64,000 nucleotides of DNA from BOG-224 sp963783505 (GCA_963783505.1 CAWAOP010000051.1:12366-76365); one strand, 5' to 3'; positions 18,013-26,834 are shown, numbered from the stretch's first letter. Program-made: numbers and translations. The notes: a model not told the origin generated them from the letters alone.

Positions 18013-19593
18013 ATGCCGATTGTTGCAGGGGTCGATTACGGTACGCAAAGCGTACGGGTTTCGATAGTAGATAGCGAACGCGGGCGGTTGGGCTCGGGCG
18101 TCGCCGAGATCGCGCTACGCAGGCGGCGTGACGATCCGGATTTCGCGACGCAGAGCCACGCCGACCATATGCAGGCGTTGGTGGAAGCTGTCGGAAAGGC
18201 CGTCGCGGCCGCCGGCGTGAAGGGCGAGGCCGTCGAAGCGCTTGCTATCGATACCACCGGATCGACCATCGTTCCCGTCGATAAGAACTTCGAGCCCCTC
18301 GACGATTACTACATGTGGTGCGATCATCGCGCCTCGCATGAGGCCGCGCTGATCACCGAAACGGCGCGCCGCGCGAGCCTTCCGGCCCTGGAGTGGTGCG
18401 GCGGCATCTATTCATCCGAGTGGGGCTTTTCGAAGCTGCTTCACTGGCTGCGGAATAACCCCGACAAACGCTCGCAATTCTACACGGCTCTGGAGCAATG
18501 CGACATGGCCGCGGCCACGTTGTGCGGTATCGAGGATCCGCGCCAGTCGCCGCGTTCCGTCTGCGCGATGGGTCACAAGTGGATGTGGAACGCAGCGTTG
18601 GGCGGGCTGCCGCCCGAGGAGTTCCTGACCGAGGTGGATCCGCTGCTCGCGGGAGTTCGCGAACAGCTTGCGGGGCCTTACGAAACCAGCGACAAGATTG
18701 CCGGAAGGCTCAGCCCGGAATGGGCGGCGAAGCTGGGCCTTCGCGCGGGGATTCCGATACCCGTCGGCGCGTTCGACGCGCACTGGGACGCCATCGGCGC
18801 GGGCGTTCGCGCCGGCGACGTGGTGAACGTGGTGGGCACCTCCACCTGCATCATGGCGATCGCGCCATCGGCCGTTTTGATCCCCGGAGTGTGCGGCGTC
18901 GTGCAGGGTTCCATCCATCCGGCCATGGCCGGAATTGAAGCGGGCCTCTCCGCCACGGGCGACATCTTCGAAGCGATCGCGCGCCGGGCCGGGACCACAG
19001 TGCCCCAGCTCTCCGAGGGATTGGAGAACTGGCGGGCCGGGCAGACCGGACTGCTGCGCCTCACCTGGGATAATGGAGACCGCACCGTGCTGGTGAACGC
19101 CGAGCTCGGCGGCGTGACGCTCGGCTGGACGCTGGTTCATACCGCTCAGGACGAACTGTTCGCGGCCATCGAGGGAACGGCGTTCCATACGCGCGTAATC
19201 CTGGAGCGCATGGCGGAGTATGGCGTTCCGATTCGGCGTGTGATCAACGGCGGCGGAATCCCGAGGAAAAATGCGGTCCTCAACCGCGTGTACGCCAATG
19301 TTCTGAATAAGCCCGTGCTCGTGCCCAAGAGCGATGTGACGAGTCTCGGAAGCGCGATCTTCGCCTTCGTGGCGGCGGGGGTTTTCTCGAGCATCGAGGA
19401 AGCGCAGAGCAAGCTGTGCCCGGATTACGACGTGATCTCGCCCGATCCGGAAGCGGCGGCGGTCTACGACGAGTTGTTCCCGCTGTGGCGAAAGCTGTAC
19501 TTCGCCTTGGGCAGGAAGACGAGCGAAGCGGTGGCCATTGGCGACGTCTTGCCGGAGCTGCGGCGGATCGCGAAGAAGGTGAAAGGAGCCTAG
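18013..19593 (+). CDS. araB: Ribulokinase
   Basis: L-ribulokinase phosphorylates L-ribulose to L-ribulose 5-phosphate in L-arabinose breakdown. The 526-residue FGGY-family protein has the N-terminal GVDYGTQSVRVSIVD phosphate loop, ALAIDTTGSTIVPVD, the substrate-site region GAFDAHWDAIGAGV, GTSTCIMAIAP, and the C-terminal adenosine motif VINGGGIPRKNAVLNRVY. The ATG at 18013 has GGAG 6 bases upstream; in-frame codons before it are not conserved in character. araD begins 1 base after the stop and galM follows, giving an arabinose operon. No araA isomerase is in the window. Confidence 0.94.
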   Translation: MPIVAGVDYGTQSVRVSIVDSERGRLGSGVAEIALRRRRDDPDFATQSHADHMQALVEAVGKAVAAAGVKGEAVEALAIDTTGSTIVPVDKNFEPLDDYYMWCDHRASHEAALITETARRASLPALEWCGGIYSSEWGFSKLLHWLRNNPDKRSQFYTALEQCDMAAATLCGIEDPRQSPRSVCAMGHKWMWNAALGGLPPEEFLTEVDPLLAGVREQLAGPYETSDKIAGRLSPEWAAKLGLRAGIPIPVGAFDAHWDAIGAGVRAGDVVNVVGTSTCIMAIAPSAVLIPGVCGVVQGSIHPAMAGIEAGLSATGDIFEAIARRAGTTVPQLSEGLENWRAGQTGLLRLTWDNGDRTVLVNAELGGVTLGWTLVHTAQDELFAAIEGTAFHTRVILERMAEYGVPIRRVINGGGIPRKNAVLNRVYANVLNKPVLVPKSDVTSLGSAIFAFVAAGVFSSIEEAQSKLCPDYDVISPDPEAAAVYDELFPLWRKLYFALGRKTSEAVAIGDVLPELRRIAKKVKGA

Positions 19594-19594
19594 G

Positions 19595-20296
19595 ATGCGG
19601 TTGCAGGCGCTGCGCGAGCAGGTTCTCGAGGCGAACCTCGAGCTGAGCCGCAGGGGATTGGCGCTGTTTACGTTCGGCAACGCGAGCGGCATCGACCGCT
19701 CGGAAGGCGTGATTGCCATCAAGCCGAGCGGCGTGCCGTATGATCGCATGAAGCCGGGGGATCTGCCTCTGGTGAGCTTGGATGGCACGATTGTGGACGG
19801 CGATCTGCATCCCTCTTCGGATCTCGCCACGCACCTGATTCTGTTCCGGGCGTTCGCCGGAATCGGCGGCGTCGTCCATACGCATTCGCGCGCCGCTACG
19901 GCGTGGGCGCAGGCGAGGCGTGGGATTCCGTGCCTGGGAACGACGCACGCGGATTACTTTCACGGCGAGGTTCCGGTGACCGCGCCTCTGATTCCCGAGG
20001 AGATCGGCGGCGATTACGAAGCGGCCACGGGCGACGCCATAGTGCGCGTGTTTCAGGGCCGCGACCCGATGGAGATGCCGGCCGCCCTGGTGGCCAGCCA
20101 CGGCCCGTTTTGCTGGGGCCGCGACGCGGCGGACGCCGCGCACAACGCCGTCCTGCTGGAGGAAGTCGCCGCCATCGCGCTCGCTACGATTTCAATTAAT
20201 AACGGGGCGGCGCCGATTTCGAGCGCGCTCCTAGACAAGCATTTTTACAGGAAGCACGGTGCCAAAGCCACTTACGGCCAGGCTGAGAGGAAATAA
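19595..20296 (+). CDS. araD: L-ribulose-5-phosphate 4-epimerase
   Basis: It converts L-ribulose 5-phosphate to D-xylulose 5-phosphate, feeding the pentose phosphate pathway. The 233-residue class II aldolase-fold protein has FTFGNASGIDRSEGVIAIKPSGVPYD at residues about 24-50, the zinc-binding histidines in VHTHSRAATAWAQARRGIPC, and the AraD-typical GTTHADYFHGEVPVT. It ends with HFYRKHGAKATYGQ, also typical. Length is normal. It starts one base after araB and 6 bases before galM. Confidence 0.95.
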   Translation: MRLQALREQVLEANLELSRRGLALFTFGNASGIDRSEGVIAIKPSGVPYDRMKPGDLPLVSLDGTIVDGDLHPSSDLATHLILFRAFAGIGGVVHTHSRAATAWAQARRGIPCLGTTHADYFHGEVPVTAPLIPEEIGGDYEAATGDAIVRVFQGRDPMEMPAALVASHGPFCWGRDAADAAHNAVLLEEVAAIALATISINNGAAPISSALLDKHFYRKHGAKATYGQAERK

Positions 20297-20302
20297 GACC
20301 TT

Positions 20303-21346
20303 ATGACGAAACAGCATTACGGCGAGACGCCCTCTGGCGAAACCGCAGACCTTTTCACGCTAACGAACGCGACCGGCATCGAAGTCCGTATCACCAATTT
20401 CGGAGGCACGGTCCAGTCGATCAAGACGCCGGACCGTTCGGGACGGCTCGCCGATATCGTGCTGGGCTTTGACGATTTCGCGAGTTACCTCAGCCGGCGC
20501 ACGTTTTTCGGCGCCGCGATTGGCCGGTACGGCAATCGCATTGCGAAAGGCCGTTTCGCCCTGAACGGCGCGGAGTACACGCTCGCGCTCAATAATGGGC
20601 CGAATACGCTGCACGGCGGCCTGATGGGTTTCGATCGGGTGATCTGGCAGGCGCGGGAAGTTGCGGGCGCGACCCCGGCGCTGGAGCTGAGTTATCTCAG
20701 CAAGGACGGCGAGGAAGGCTATCCGGGCAACCTGAGCGTGCGAGTGACTTACTCGCTCGAAGGCAGCGCGCTCAAGATCGATTATTTCGCCACGACCGAT
20801 AAGGACACAGTGCTGAACCTGACGAATCACTCGTTCTTCAACCTGGCGGGCGAAGGGTCCGGTGACATTCTCGGTCACGAGATGCAGCTTTTCGCGGACC
20901 GGTTCACTCCCGTGGACGCCGGTCTGATTCCGACCGGCGAACTGCGCAGCGTCATGGGCACGCCGTTCGATTTCCGGGAGCCGACGGCGATCGGCGCGCG
21001 CATCGGGCAGGACGAAGAGCAACTCAAACTCTGCCTCGGCTACGACATTAACTTCGTGGTGAACGGAGCCGCGGGGACGCTCCGGCCGGCCGCGTGGGTG
21101 AGAGAACCGAAGACGGGCCGCATCCTGGAGACATTCACCACCGAGCCCGGCATCCAGCTCTACACCGGCAACTTCCTGGACGGATCGTTCCCAGGCAAGA
21201 GCGGCCACACTTACGGTTTCCGAACGGGATTCTGCCTGGAGACGCAGCATTATCCCGATTCGCCGAATCACCCGGAGTTCCCGACCACGGTGTTGAAGCC
21301 GGGAGAAACGTACCAATCGACGACGGTGTACAGGTTCAGCGTGTAA
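20303..21346 (+). CDS. galM: Aldose 1-epimerase (mutarotase)
   Basis: It interconverts alpha and beta anomers of aldoses, here probably arabinose or xylose-type sugars given the araBD context. The 347-residue beta-sandwich protein has NFGGTVQSIKTPDR, the RYGNRIAKGRFALNG substrate loop, TLHGGLMGFDRVIW with the catalytic His region, TNHSFFNLAGEGSG with the second His, and the catalytic Glu in QLYTGNFLDG / CLETQHYPDSPNH near the C-terminus. It is full length. It starts 6 bases after araD. Confidence 0.95.
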   Translation: MTKQHYGETPSGETADLFTLTNATGIEVRITNFGGTVQSIKTPDRSGRLADIVLGFDDFASYLSRRTFFGAAIGRYGNRIAKGRFALNGAEYTLALNNGPNTLHGGLMGFDRVIWQAREVAGATPALELSYLSKDGEEGYPGNLSVRVTYSLEGSALKIDYFATTDKDTVLNLTNHSFFNLAGEGSGDILGHEMQLFADRFTPVDAGLIPTGELRSVMGTPFDFREPTAIGARIGQDEEQLKLCLGYDINFVVNGAAGTLRPAAWVREPKTGRILETFTTEPGIQLYTGNFLDGSFPGKSGHTYGFRTGFCLETQHYPDSPNHPEFPTTVLKPGETYQSTTVYRFSV

Positions 21347-21354
21347 GTGGGGTC

Positions 21355-21537
21355 AGCCCTTCCGGGCGGCGCGGCGCTCGACCATAGGAACTCCTCGAGG
21401 CGTGCCGCCAAGCCCGCTGCGACCGGGTTGCATTCGAGGTAACGCCGAATCCTGTCAAACCCGGCGCGATCACGGACGAGGTGATCGAAGCTCTTGTCCT
21501 GCCCGAACGGACCGGTGACTTCGAGGATGTTGTCTAC
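21355..21537 (-). pseudogene. C-terminal remnant of a REP-associated tyrosine transposase (RAYT)
   Basis: On the minus strand the translation NILEVTGPFGQDKSFDH, then LVRDRAGFDRIRRYLECNPV, then AAGLAARLEEFLWSSAA matches the C-terminal end of IS200-like REP-associated transposases. In those proteins a WQ(D/R)ESFDH-like segment is followed by a RYIE.NPV..GL helix and a WSSAA ending. No catalytic HUH motif or tyrosine remains, because the N-terminal two thirds are absent. The remnant is squeezed between the galM stop and the lysC stop and overlaps the end of lysC slightly. It shows that a REP/RAYT system was active in this genome. Confidence 0.75.
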
Positions 21538-22943
21538 CCTCTCCCCAGCCCGCACTCCTTATGAACCGCCCGCACGGCCTTTTCCAACCCGTCGCGGCGC
21601 ACGACCATTGAGATGGTCAGTTCGCTGGCGCCCTGGGCGATGGCGATGATATTCACTTGTTCGCGAGATATCGCGGTAAAGACGCGGCCGGCTAGGCCGG
21701 GCTTGCCTTGCATGCCTTCACCTACTACGGCAAGCAGGCCGACGTTAGCGTCTACTTGCGGAGGACGCACGTAACCGTGCGCAAGCTCCAACGCCAGCGC
21801 GGATTCCACGGCCTCCTGCGCCCGTTCGAGCTCATCCTGGCGGACCAGAAAACAGAAGTTCTGGCGGTAGCCGGAGCTGGTCAACCCAAGCACCTCGATG
21901 TTGGCGTGAGCCAGAGCGTCCAGAACGCGCGCCATGACTTGGGCTCCGCTCAGTTCGGGGCTGGAGGGTTCGAGCGCGACCAGCGCTACCTTGGACATCG
22001 AAGTGACTGCCCGCGCGCCCGTGGCGGCGGAACTGTGCGGGACGATCTTCGTTCCGGGCTTCTCCGGCGCGAAGCTGTTCTTGCTCCAGACAGGAATGCC
22101 CTTCTCGACCAGAGGAGCGAGCGTGCGGGCGTGCAGCACCTTGGCGCCGTTGTAGGCCAACTCGGCCGCTTCGGAGTAGGTGATTTCGTCCAGCACCACG
22201 GCATCCGGGGCGAGCTTCGGATCGGCGCTCATGATGCCGTCTACGTCCGTCCAGATCCATAGTTCGGATGCGTCCAGGGCGGCGGCGAGAATCGAGGCGG
22301 AGAAATCGGAGCCTCCGCGGCCGAGCGTGGTGGGGCGGCCATCGGCGGTCGCTCCGTTGAAGCCGGTCATCACCGGCAACACTCCGCGATCGAGGAGCGG
22401 CTGGATGACTTTTCGGGCCTTTTCGCGCGTCGGTTCCATGAGCGGCGAGGCGCTGCCGAAAACGGCGTCGGTAACGATGACGCCGGCTGCGTCCACGGCT
22501 TCGGCCGGAACGCCTTGAGAAATCAGATACTCGGCCATAAGCAACGCCGAGAGCCGTTCGCCATTCGCCACGGCCTCGTCAACGGATCGCGGCGGACGCA
22601 CGTTGAGCATGGCCACGCCTTCGGCGATGCGCTCGAAATCCGCGATAATCCGGCCGATGCGCTCCATCGCGGCGGCCTGACGATCCGGCGGCAACAACTC
22701 CCGGCAGGCTTCTTCGTGCCGCGCGCGCAGATCCGCCAGATTCGTTTTCATGCCGCCGCGGTCGCCCGCTTCGGCGTGACGCATGGTGTCCAGCAACAGG
22801 TCGGTGATCTTGGACATCGCGGAAACCACCACGGCCACGGGGCGCGTAGCGCGGGCTTCGGCGGCCAGACGCGCGGCTTCGCGAATGCGCGCGGCCGATC
22901 CGACGCTCGTTCCGCCGAACTTCATCACCAGCAGATCTTTCAA
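21534..22943 (-). CDS. lysC: Aspartate kinase
   Basis: It phosphorylates L-aspartate, the first step to lysine, threonine and methionine. The 469-residue protein has the kinase N-terminus LVMKFGGTSVGSAARI, the LGRGGSDFSASILAAAL loop, WTDVDGIMSADPKL, and EAAELAYNGAKVLHARTL. Two C-terminal ACT domains (about 320-465) contain VGEGMQGKPGLAGRVF and INIIAIAQGASELTISMVV-type residues (here VNIIAIAQGASELTISM), so allosteric feedback by lysine or threonine is likely. Its ATG overlaps the cmk stop by 4 bases (ATGA), so it is translated after cmk. Confidence 0.96.
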   Translation of the reverse strand: MKDLLVMKFGGTSVGSAARIREAARLAAEARATRPVAVVVSAMSKITDLLLDTMRHAEAGDRGGMKTNLADLRARHEEACRELLPPDRQAAAMERIGRIIADFERIAEGVAMLNVRPPRSVDEAVANGERLSALLMAEYLISQGVPAEAVDAAGVIVTDAVFGSASPLMEPTREKARKVIQPLLDRGVLPVMTGFNGATADGRPTTLGRGGSDFSASILAAALDASELWIWTDVDGIMSADPKLAPDAVVLDEITYSEAAELAYNGAKVLHARTLAPLVEKGIPVWSKNSFAPEKPGTKIVPHSSAATGARAVTSMSKVALVALEPSSPELSGAQVMARVLDALAHANIEVLGLTSSGYRQNFCFLVRQDELERAQEAVESALALELAHGYVRPPQVDANVGLLAVVGEGMQGKPGLAGRVFTAISREQVNIIAIAQGASELTISMVVRRDGLEKAVRAVHKECGLGRG

Positions 22944-23635
22944 TGCAGTTCCTTTCCGTTGGTCACGCGCGCGCGGACGATGCGGAGAATCGCCTCCTCG
23001 ACTTCATCGAGATTGAGCGGCGTGGAATCCAGATAAGTGGCGTCGGGCGCCTGGGCGAGCGGCGAATCGGCGCGCGTGCTATCGCGGCGGTCGCGCTCTT
23101 CGATTTGCGCGGCCAACTCGTCTTCGGTAATGGTCACGTCGCCCTGCGCGCGCAAATCCTTGAGGCGCCGGCGCGCCCTCACGATGGGGTCGGCGTCCAG
23201 GTAGATTTTTACCTCGGCGTCGGGGAAGACGACCGTGCCGATGTCGCGTCCTTCCATGACGACGCTTGATCGCTCGGCGCACAAGCGCTGTTTGGCCACC
23301 ATGGCGCGCCGCACGCCGGGAATGACCGCGACTTTGGAAGCGCCATCGGAAACGGCGGGATCGCGGATAGCGTCCGAAACATCTTCTCCGTTGAGCCGGA
23401 TGCGGCCAGGTTCCAGCTCGATTTCAGCCGCCGTGGCAAGCGGATCCATGCGCAACCGGTCTGAGGGATCGATGCCCTGGCGCAACGCCCACAGAGCCAC
23501 GGCGCGATACATGGCCCCGGTATCGATGTAGAGGAAGCCCAGACGCTCGGCCACGCGGCGGGCAATCGTGCTCTTTCCGGCGCCCGCGGGACCGTCGATC
23601 GCCACTACCACGCGCTTCTTCAGGCTATCCGCCAT
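22940..23635 (-). CDS. cmk: Cytidylate kinase
   Basis: It phosphorylates CMP and dCMP. The 231-residue protein begins with a Walker A loop, AIDGPAGAGKSTIARRVAE, followed by LGFLYIDTGAMYRAVAL, the CMP-binding VVMEGRDIGTVVFPDAEVKIYLDA and the lid arginines in RARRRLKDLRAQG. Near the C-terminus are ERDRRDSTRADSPLAQAPDA and YLDSTPLNLDEV, all classical Cmk features. It is the first gene of a two-gene unit with lysC. Confidence 0.96.
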   Translation of the reverse strand: MADSLKKRVVVAIDGPAGAGKSTIARRVAERLGFLYIDTGAMYRAVALWALRQGIDPSDRLRMDPLATAAEIELEPGRIRLNGEDVSDAIRDPAVSDGASKVAVIPGVRRAMVAKQRLCAERSSVVMEGRDIGTVVFPDAEVKIYLDADPIVRARRRLKDLRAQGDVTITEDELAAQIEERDRRDSTRADSPLAQAPDATYLDSTPLNLDEVEEAILRIVRARVTNGKELH

Positions 23636-23657
23636 CCGCTATTCGCCTTCCGCTAGG

Positions 23658-23791
23658 AGCTGTCAGCTATCGGCTTTCAGCCGTCAGCTAACTGGCTCCG
23701 GCGCGCCGGAGGCAGGCGAAAGCGCCTGCCCCACCTATGCTGGCAGGGGCCCATCAACTGGCTGAAAGCTGACGGCTGACGGCTGACAGCT
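23658..23791. repeat. Palindromic element upstream of the metallopeptidase gene
   Basis: Imperfect 32-bp inverted arms (23658-23689 beginning AGCTGTCAGC, and 23760-23791 ending GCTGACAGCT) enclose about 70 bases. These contain a second stem and the recurrent 10-mer CCTGCCCCAC (23725-23734). It has no coding content. It fills the gap between cmk and the next gene. Confidence 0.65.
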
Positions 23792-23792
23792 T

Positions 23793-23798
23793 TAGAAT
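23793..23798 (+). promoter_or_regulatory. Candidate -10 box, near-leaderless start
   Basis: TAGAAT lies 10 bases before the ATG at 23809, which would put the transcription start only a few bases before the start codon. No Shine-Dalgarno sequence lies in between. No clear -35 is visible because the preceding bases belong to a palindromic repeat. Confidence 0.4.
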
Positions 23799-23808
23799 AA
23801 CAAGTGCG

Positions 23809-24186
23809 ATGACGCCGGACGATTTTGACCGGTTGGTGGCCGCTGCGTACGCGCGCATTCCCGCGCCGTTTCGCAGGCGGCTGAAGAACGTAGCCGTTGT
23901 TGTCGCGCCCGAGCCCAGTCCGCAACAGCTTGCGCGCGGGCGCACGCCGCGAGGATCGACTCTGCTCGGTCTCTACGAGGGCCGGCCGCTCACCCACCGC
24001 AGCGTGTTCGATTCCTTCACCATGCCGGACCGCATCACCATTTTTCAGGGACCTCACGAACGCCTGGCGCGCGGTCCCGCGGATCTCGTCCGCATGGTGG
24101 AAGACACCGTCTGGCATGAAGTGGCGCACTACTTCGGAATGGACGAAGCCCGCGTGCGCGCGGCGGAAAGACGAAGGCGGAGATAA
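23809..24186 (+). CDS. Small zincin-like metallopeptidase family protein
   Basis: This 125-residue protein of the single-domain metallopeptidase family PF06262 has the signature TVWHEVAHYFGMDEARV, with the HExxH zinc site and a downstream acidic residue. The upstream ITIFQGP segment is also typical (ITIFQ plus an acidic or basic patch). The protein is normally cytoplasmic, with unknown substrates. It is flanked on both sides by unrelated palindromic repeats (23658-23791 and 24186-24310) and ends in a run of arginines (AERRRRR). Confidence 0.85.
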   Translation: MTPDDFDRLVAAAYARIPAPFRRRLKNVAVVVAPEPSPQQLARGRTPRGSTLLGLYEGRPLTHRSVFDSFTMPDRITIFQGPHERLARGPADLVRMVEDTVWHEVAHYFGMDEARVRAAERRRRR

Positions 24187-24310
24187 GCTGTCCGCTTTCA
24201 GCTATCCGCTGTCCGCAACCAACCACAGCTCTCCAGCGGCGCGTAGAGGGACTCTCCACCCCCGCCGGCAGCCTTATGCGCAAAGCGGATAGCGGATAGC
24301 GGACAGCGGA
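24186..24310. repeat. Palindromic element between metallopeptidase gene and dnaB
   Basis: Inverted arms 24191-24216 and 24285-24310 match with about 5 mismatches in 26 and are built from TCCGCTGTCCGC and TATCCGC units. About 68 bases lie between. The same TCCGCTGTCCGC units recur at about 62508-62525 between mnmE and khpB. The element separates the convergent ends of two genes. Confidence 0.65.
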
Positions 24311-24313
24311 TGG

Positions 24314-25691
24314 CTACTCTTCCGGCAAATCGCCCGTGTCTTCCTTGCGATTCTCGAATTTGGTCTGATTATGCAGGAAGACCAGATTCACCGTGCCGAT
24401 GGGGCCGTTGCGCTGCTTGGCGACGATCAGTTCGGCGAGGCCTTTCAAATTCTCGGCGTCGCGCTTGTACATTTCCTCGCGGAAGATGAAAGCTACGATA
24501 TCGGCGTCCTGCTCGATGGACCCGGATTCGCGCAAGTCGCTTAGCTGCGGGCGGTGATCGCCCTGGCGGGTCTCCGGGGCGCGGCTCAACTGCGAGAGCA
24601 CCAGCATGGGAACGTTCAGTTCCTTCGCCAGCAGCTTCAGGCCGCGCGAGAGAGCGGTCACTTCCTGCTGCCTATTCTCGTAGCGTCCGCGGCCGGTCAT
24701 CAGTTGGAGATAGTCCACCACTACGAGACCCAGCTTGCGCTCGGCCTGCAAGCCGGCGCAGCTTGGCGTGCATGTCCATGAGATGCACGTTGGCCGAATC
24801 GTCCACCCACAAAGGCGCCTCGGCCAGTTCGCCGAGTGCGTGGCTGAGGCGGCGGCGCTCCTCCTGATTCAGGAAGCCGCCGCGGAATTTCTTGCTGTCC
24901 ACGCGGGCCGAGGCGCACAACATGCGCGTGAGCAGCGACTCCTTGGACATTTCGAGCGAGAAGATCGCCGCGGTCTGCTTCAGCCGCATGGTGATGTGCT
25001 GCGCGATGTTGAGCGCCAGCGCCGTCTTGCCCACGCTAGGCCGCGCCGCGAGGATGAACAAGTCGCCCGCGTGCAGGCCGCCCGTCAACTCGTCGAACTT
25101 CGCGAACCCCGTGCTGATGCCCTTGACGCGCCGGCTCGGATCGAGGAATGCGCTGATGCCGCCCTCGTATCCTTCAAGGATCGCGTTGGCGTCTTCGAGG
25201 CCGCCCTGCACGCGCGCTTCGCCGAGCTTGAGCAGCGTCTCCTCGGCGCCGGCGAGAATATCCGCCGGCTCCTCCTCGCCCGCCATGGCGCGGTTGATCA
25301 TGTGCTGCGAGGCGAAGATGATGCGCCGAAGAACGCTCTTGTCCTTGACGATGCGGATGTAGCTTTCGACGTTGGGAATCCGCGGCAGGCCGTCGTCGAG
25401 CGAAACCAGGTAGCTGATGCCGTCGCAGGCATCCAGTTCGTTGAACTTGATCAGCTCGTTGGCGACTGTGACCCGGTCGATGATCTCGCCGCGGGCGTGC
25501 AACTCGGTCATGCGCTTGTAAATGCGGCGGTGTTTTTCGAGGCTGAAATCCTCCACATCGAGCGCGCCCGCGGCCTGAATGAAAACGGCGCCATCCAGAA
25601 GAATCGAGCCAAGCACGAAACGCTCGGCGTCTATGTTGGAAGGCAGGCCTTTCTCGGCGACATCAATCGGGGTCATCGGGACGTTATTCAA
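24314..25691 (-). CDS. dnaB: Replicative DNA helicase (frameshifted near 24751)
   Basis: This is the hexameric helicase that unwinds DNA ahead of the replisome, about 458 residues after repair. The N-terminal domain begins with LPSNIDAERFVLGSILLDG. The RecA-like ATPase has ARPSVGKTALALNIAQH (Walker A) and GISTGFAKFDELTGGLHAGDL. The C-terminal part, in another frame, has LVVVDYLQLMTGRGRYENRQQE (Walker B) and LSQLSRAPETRQGDHRPQLSDLRESGSIEQDAD. The join lies in MHAKLRRL-QAERKLGLV. One extra base at about 24751-24752 explains the break. Since dnaB is essential, this is almost surely an error in the sequence and not a pseudogene. Confidence 0.93.
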
Positions 25692-25916
25692 GTCTAAACG
25701 CTAAGACACGGGAATTCTCAAGAAAATTTCGCGGCCGTGTTTCGAGCGGTTTGCGCTCTGCAAAAAATACGTTGCGAGGGCTCTCCGAGGGCGCTGCGCC
25801 AACTCGTTTGGATTCAGCGCCACACGCCGCCGATGCACACCCGTCCACAGAGTTTCCACAGAGATCGGTTCCTCGTGTGGAAAACAGCGATAATCGCGAT
25901 TTGGAGGAAATCGTAC

Positions 25917-26516
25917 ATGCCGCATTGGCTGGCCACAAACGATATGTGGAACTCGATTTTTGCAGTAGGCGCGCCAGTTGTGGAGAAGATCGTGCGCCCT
26001 ATTGTCGTCTACGCATTTCTGGTGGCGCTGCTGCGCGTATTCGGCAAGCGCGAGTTGGCGCAACTGAACCCATTCGACCTTGTGGTTCTGCTCTCGCTTT
26101 CGAACACGGTGCAGAACGCGATCATCGGCAACGATAATTCGCTTTCGGGCGGGCTCATCGGCGCGTTCACGCTGCTGGCCGTCAACTACGCGGTGGTGCG
26201 ATTCCTCTTCCGGCACCGCAGGCTCGATGAGGTATTCGAGGGAAAGCCGACGGTGCTGATCCGTCACGGCCGGGTGGTCCAGAAGTCTCTGGCGGCGGAG
26301 TTGCTCACGCGCGCGGAGTTGCTGACGGTGTTGCACCGGCAGGGGTTCGGCGGTCTGGAAGACGTTGACGAGTGCGTGCTGGAGCCGGGCGGCGTGTTCG
26401 CGATCCGTCGCAAATCGCCGCCGGCGGAAGAGGTGCAGCACGCCGAGGTGATGGCGCGTTTGGAGGAACTGCGGGAAAAGCTGGACCGGCTCGCGCCGCG
26501 GCCTGGGGCGGCCTGA
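25917..26516 (+). CDS. DUF421/YetF-family membrane protein
   Basis: This is a 199-residue protein. Three hydrophobic segments lie in residues about 20-95, including the conserved LLRVFGKRELAQLNPFDLVVLLSLSNTVQNAI. A cytoplasmic DUF421 domain follows, with VFEGKPTVLIRHGRVV and LLTVLHRQGFGGLEDVDECVLEPGGVF. The ATG at 25917 has GGAGGAA 7 bases upstream; a longer frame from 25737 has no such site. Role is unknown (the B. subtilis YetF group). It is divergent from dnaB, with 225 bases between. Confidence 0.88.
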   Translation: MPHWLATNDMWNSIFAVGAPVVEKIVRPIVVYAFLVALLRVFGKRELAQLNPFDLVVLLSLSNTVQNAIIGNDNSLSGGLIGAFTLLAVNYAVVRFLFRHRRLDEVFEGKPTVLIRHGRVVQKSLAAELLTRAELLTVLHRQGFGGLEDVDECVLEPGGVFAIRRKSPPAEEVQHAEVMARLEELREKLDRLAPRPGAA

Positions 26517-26525
26517 GCGCGCCGG

Positions 26526-26531
26526 TATAAT
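26526..26531 (+). promoter_or_regulatory. -10 box of tRNA-Ser
   Basis: A consensus TATAAT lies 7 bases before the first tRNA nucleotide, the expected spacing for transcription to begin at or next to the mature 5' end. The -35 region (about 26503-26508) is GC-rich with no clear TTGACA and lies inside the end of the DUF421 gene. Confidence 0.6.
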
Positions 26532-26538
26532 GAAGAAC

Positions 26539-26628
26539 GGAGGAATGGCCGAGCGGTTGAAGGCGGCGGTCTTGAAAACCGTTAGTGGGGTGACTCACTC
26601 GGGGGTTCGAATCCCTCTTCCTCCGCCA
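26539..26628 (+). tRNA. tRNA-Ser(UGA), 3' CCA encoded
   Basis: This 90-nt class II tRNA has acceptor stem GGAGGAA paired with TTCCTCC, discriminator G and an encoded CCA (26626-26628). The anticodon loop CTTGAAA gives anticodon TGA (UGA). A long variable arm (GTGGGGTGACTCAC region) is typical of tRNA-Ser, and the T loop is GTTCGAATC. It reads UCA/UCG-family serine codons. Its 3' 22 bases are duplicated perfectly at 28700-28721, marking it as an integration site. Confidence 0.97.
26607..26628. repeat. attL-like direct repeat (3' end of tRNA-Ser)
   Basis: These are the last 22 bases of the tRNA gene, from the T-loop TCGAATC through CCA. They are identical base for base to 28700-28721. Tyrosine recombinases commonly use this part of a tRNA gene as an attachment site, and integration keeps the tRNA whole. 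Confidence 0.85.
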
Positions 26629-26834
26629 ATGCATGTTGCTGCAAAAAATAACTTAGCAGGCGCGCAGAATGCGCGGTTTTATTACGTGCGATCCTCGATG
26701 CATGGTCACCCCCAAGCGCCGCTGCGTGGAGGCGTGCAAGGCAGACGCGCTCATTTTCGAGAACGGCATGCTGGAATGGCGTTGGCCGAGTATCCCAAGC
26801 TGGTTCCAAAAGAACAGTTCGCTATGAGACTACA

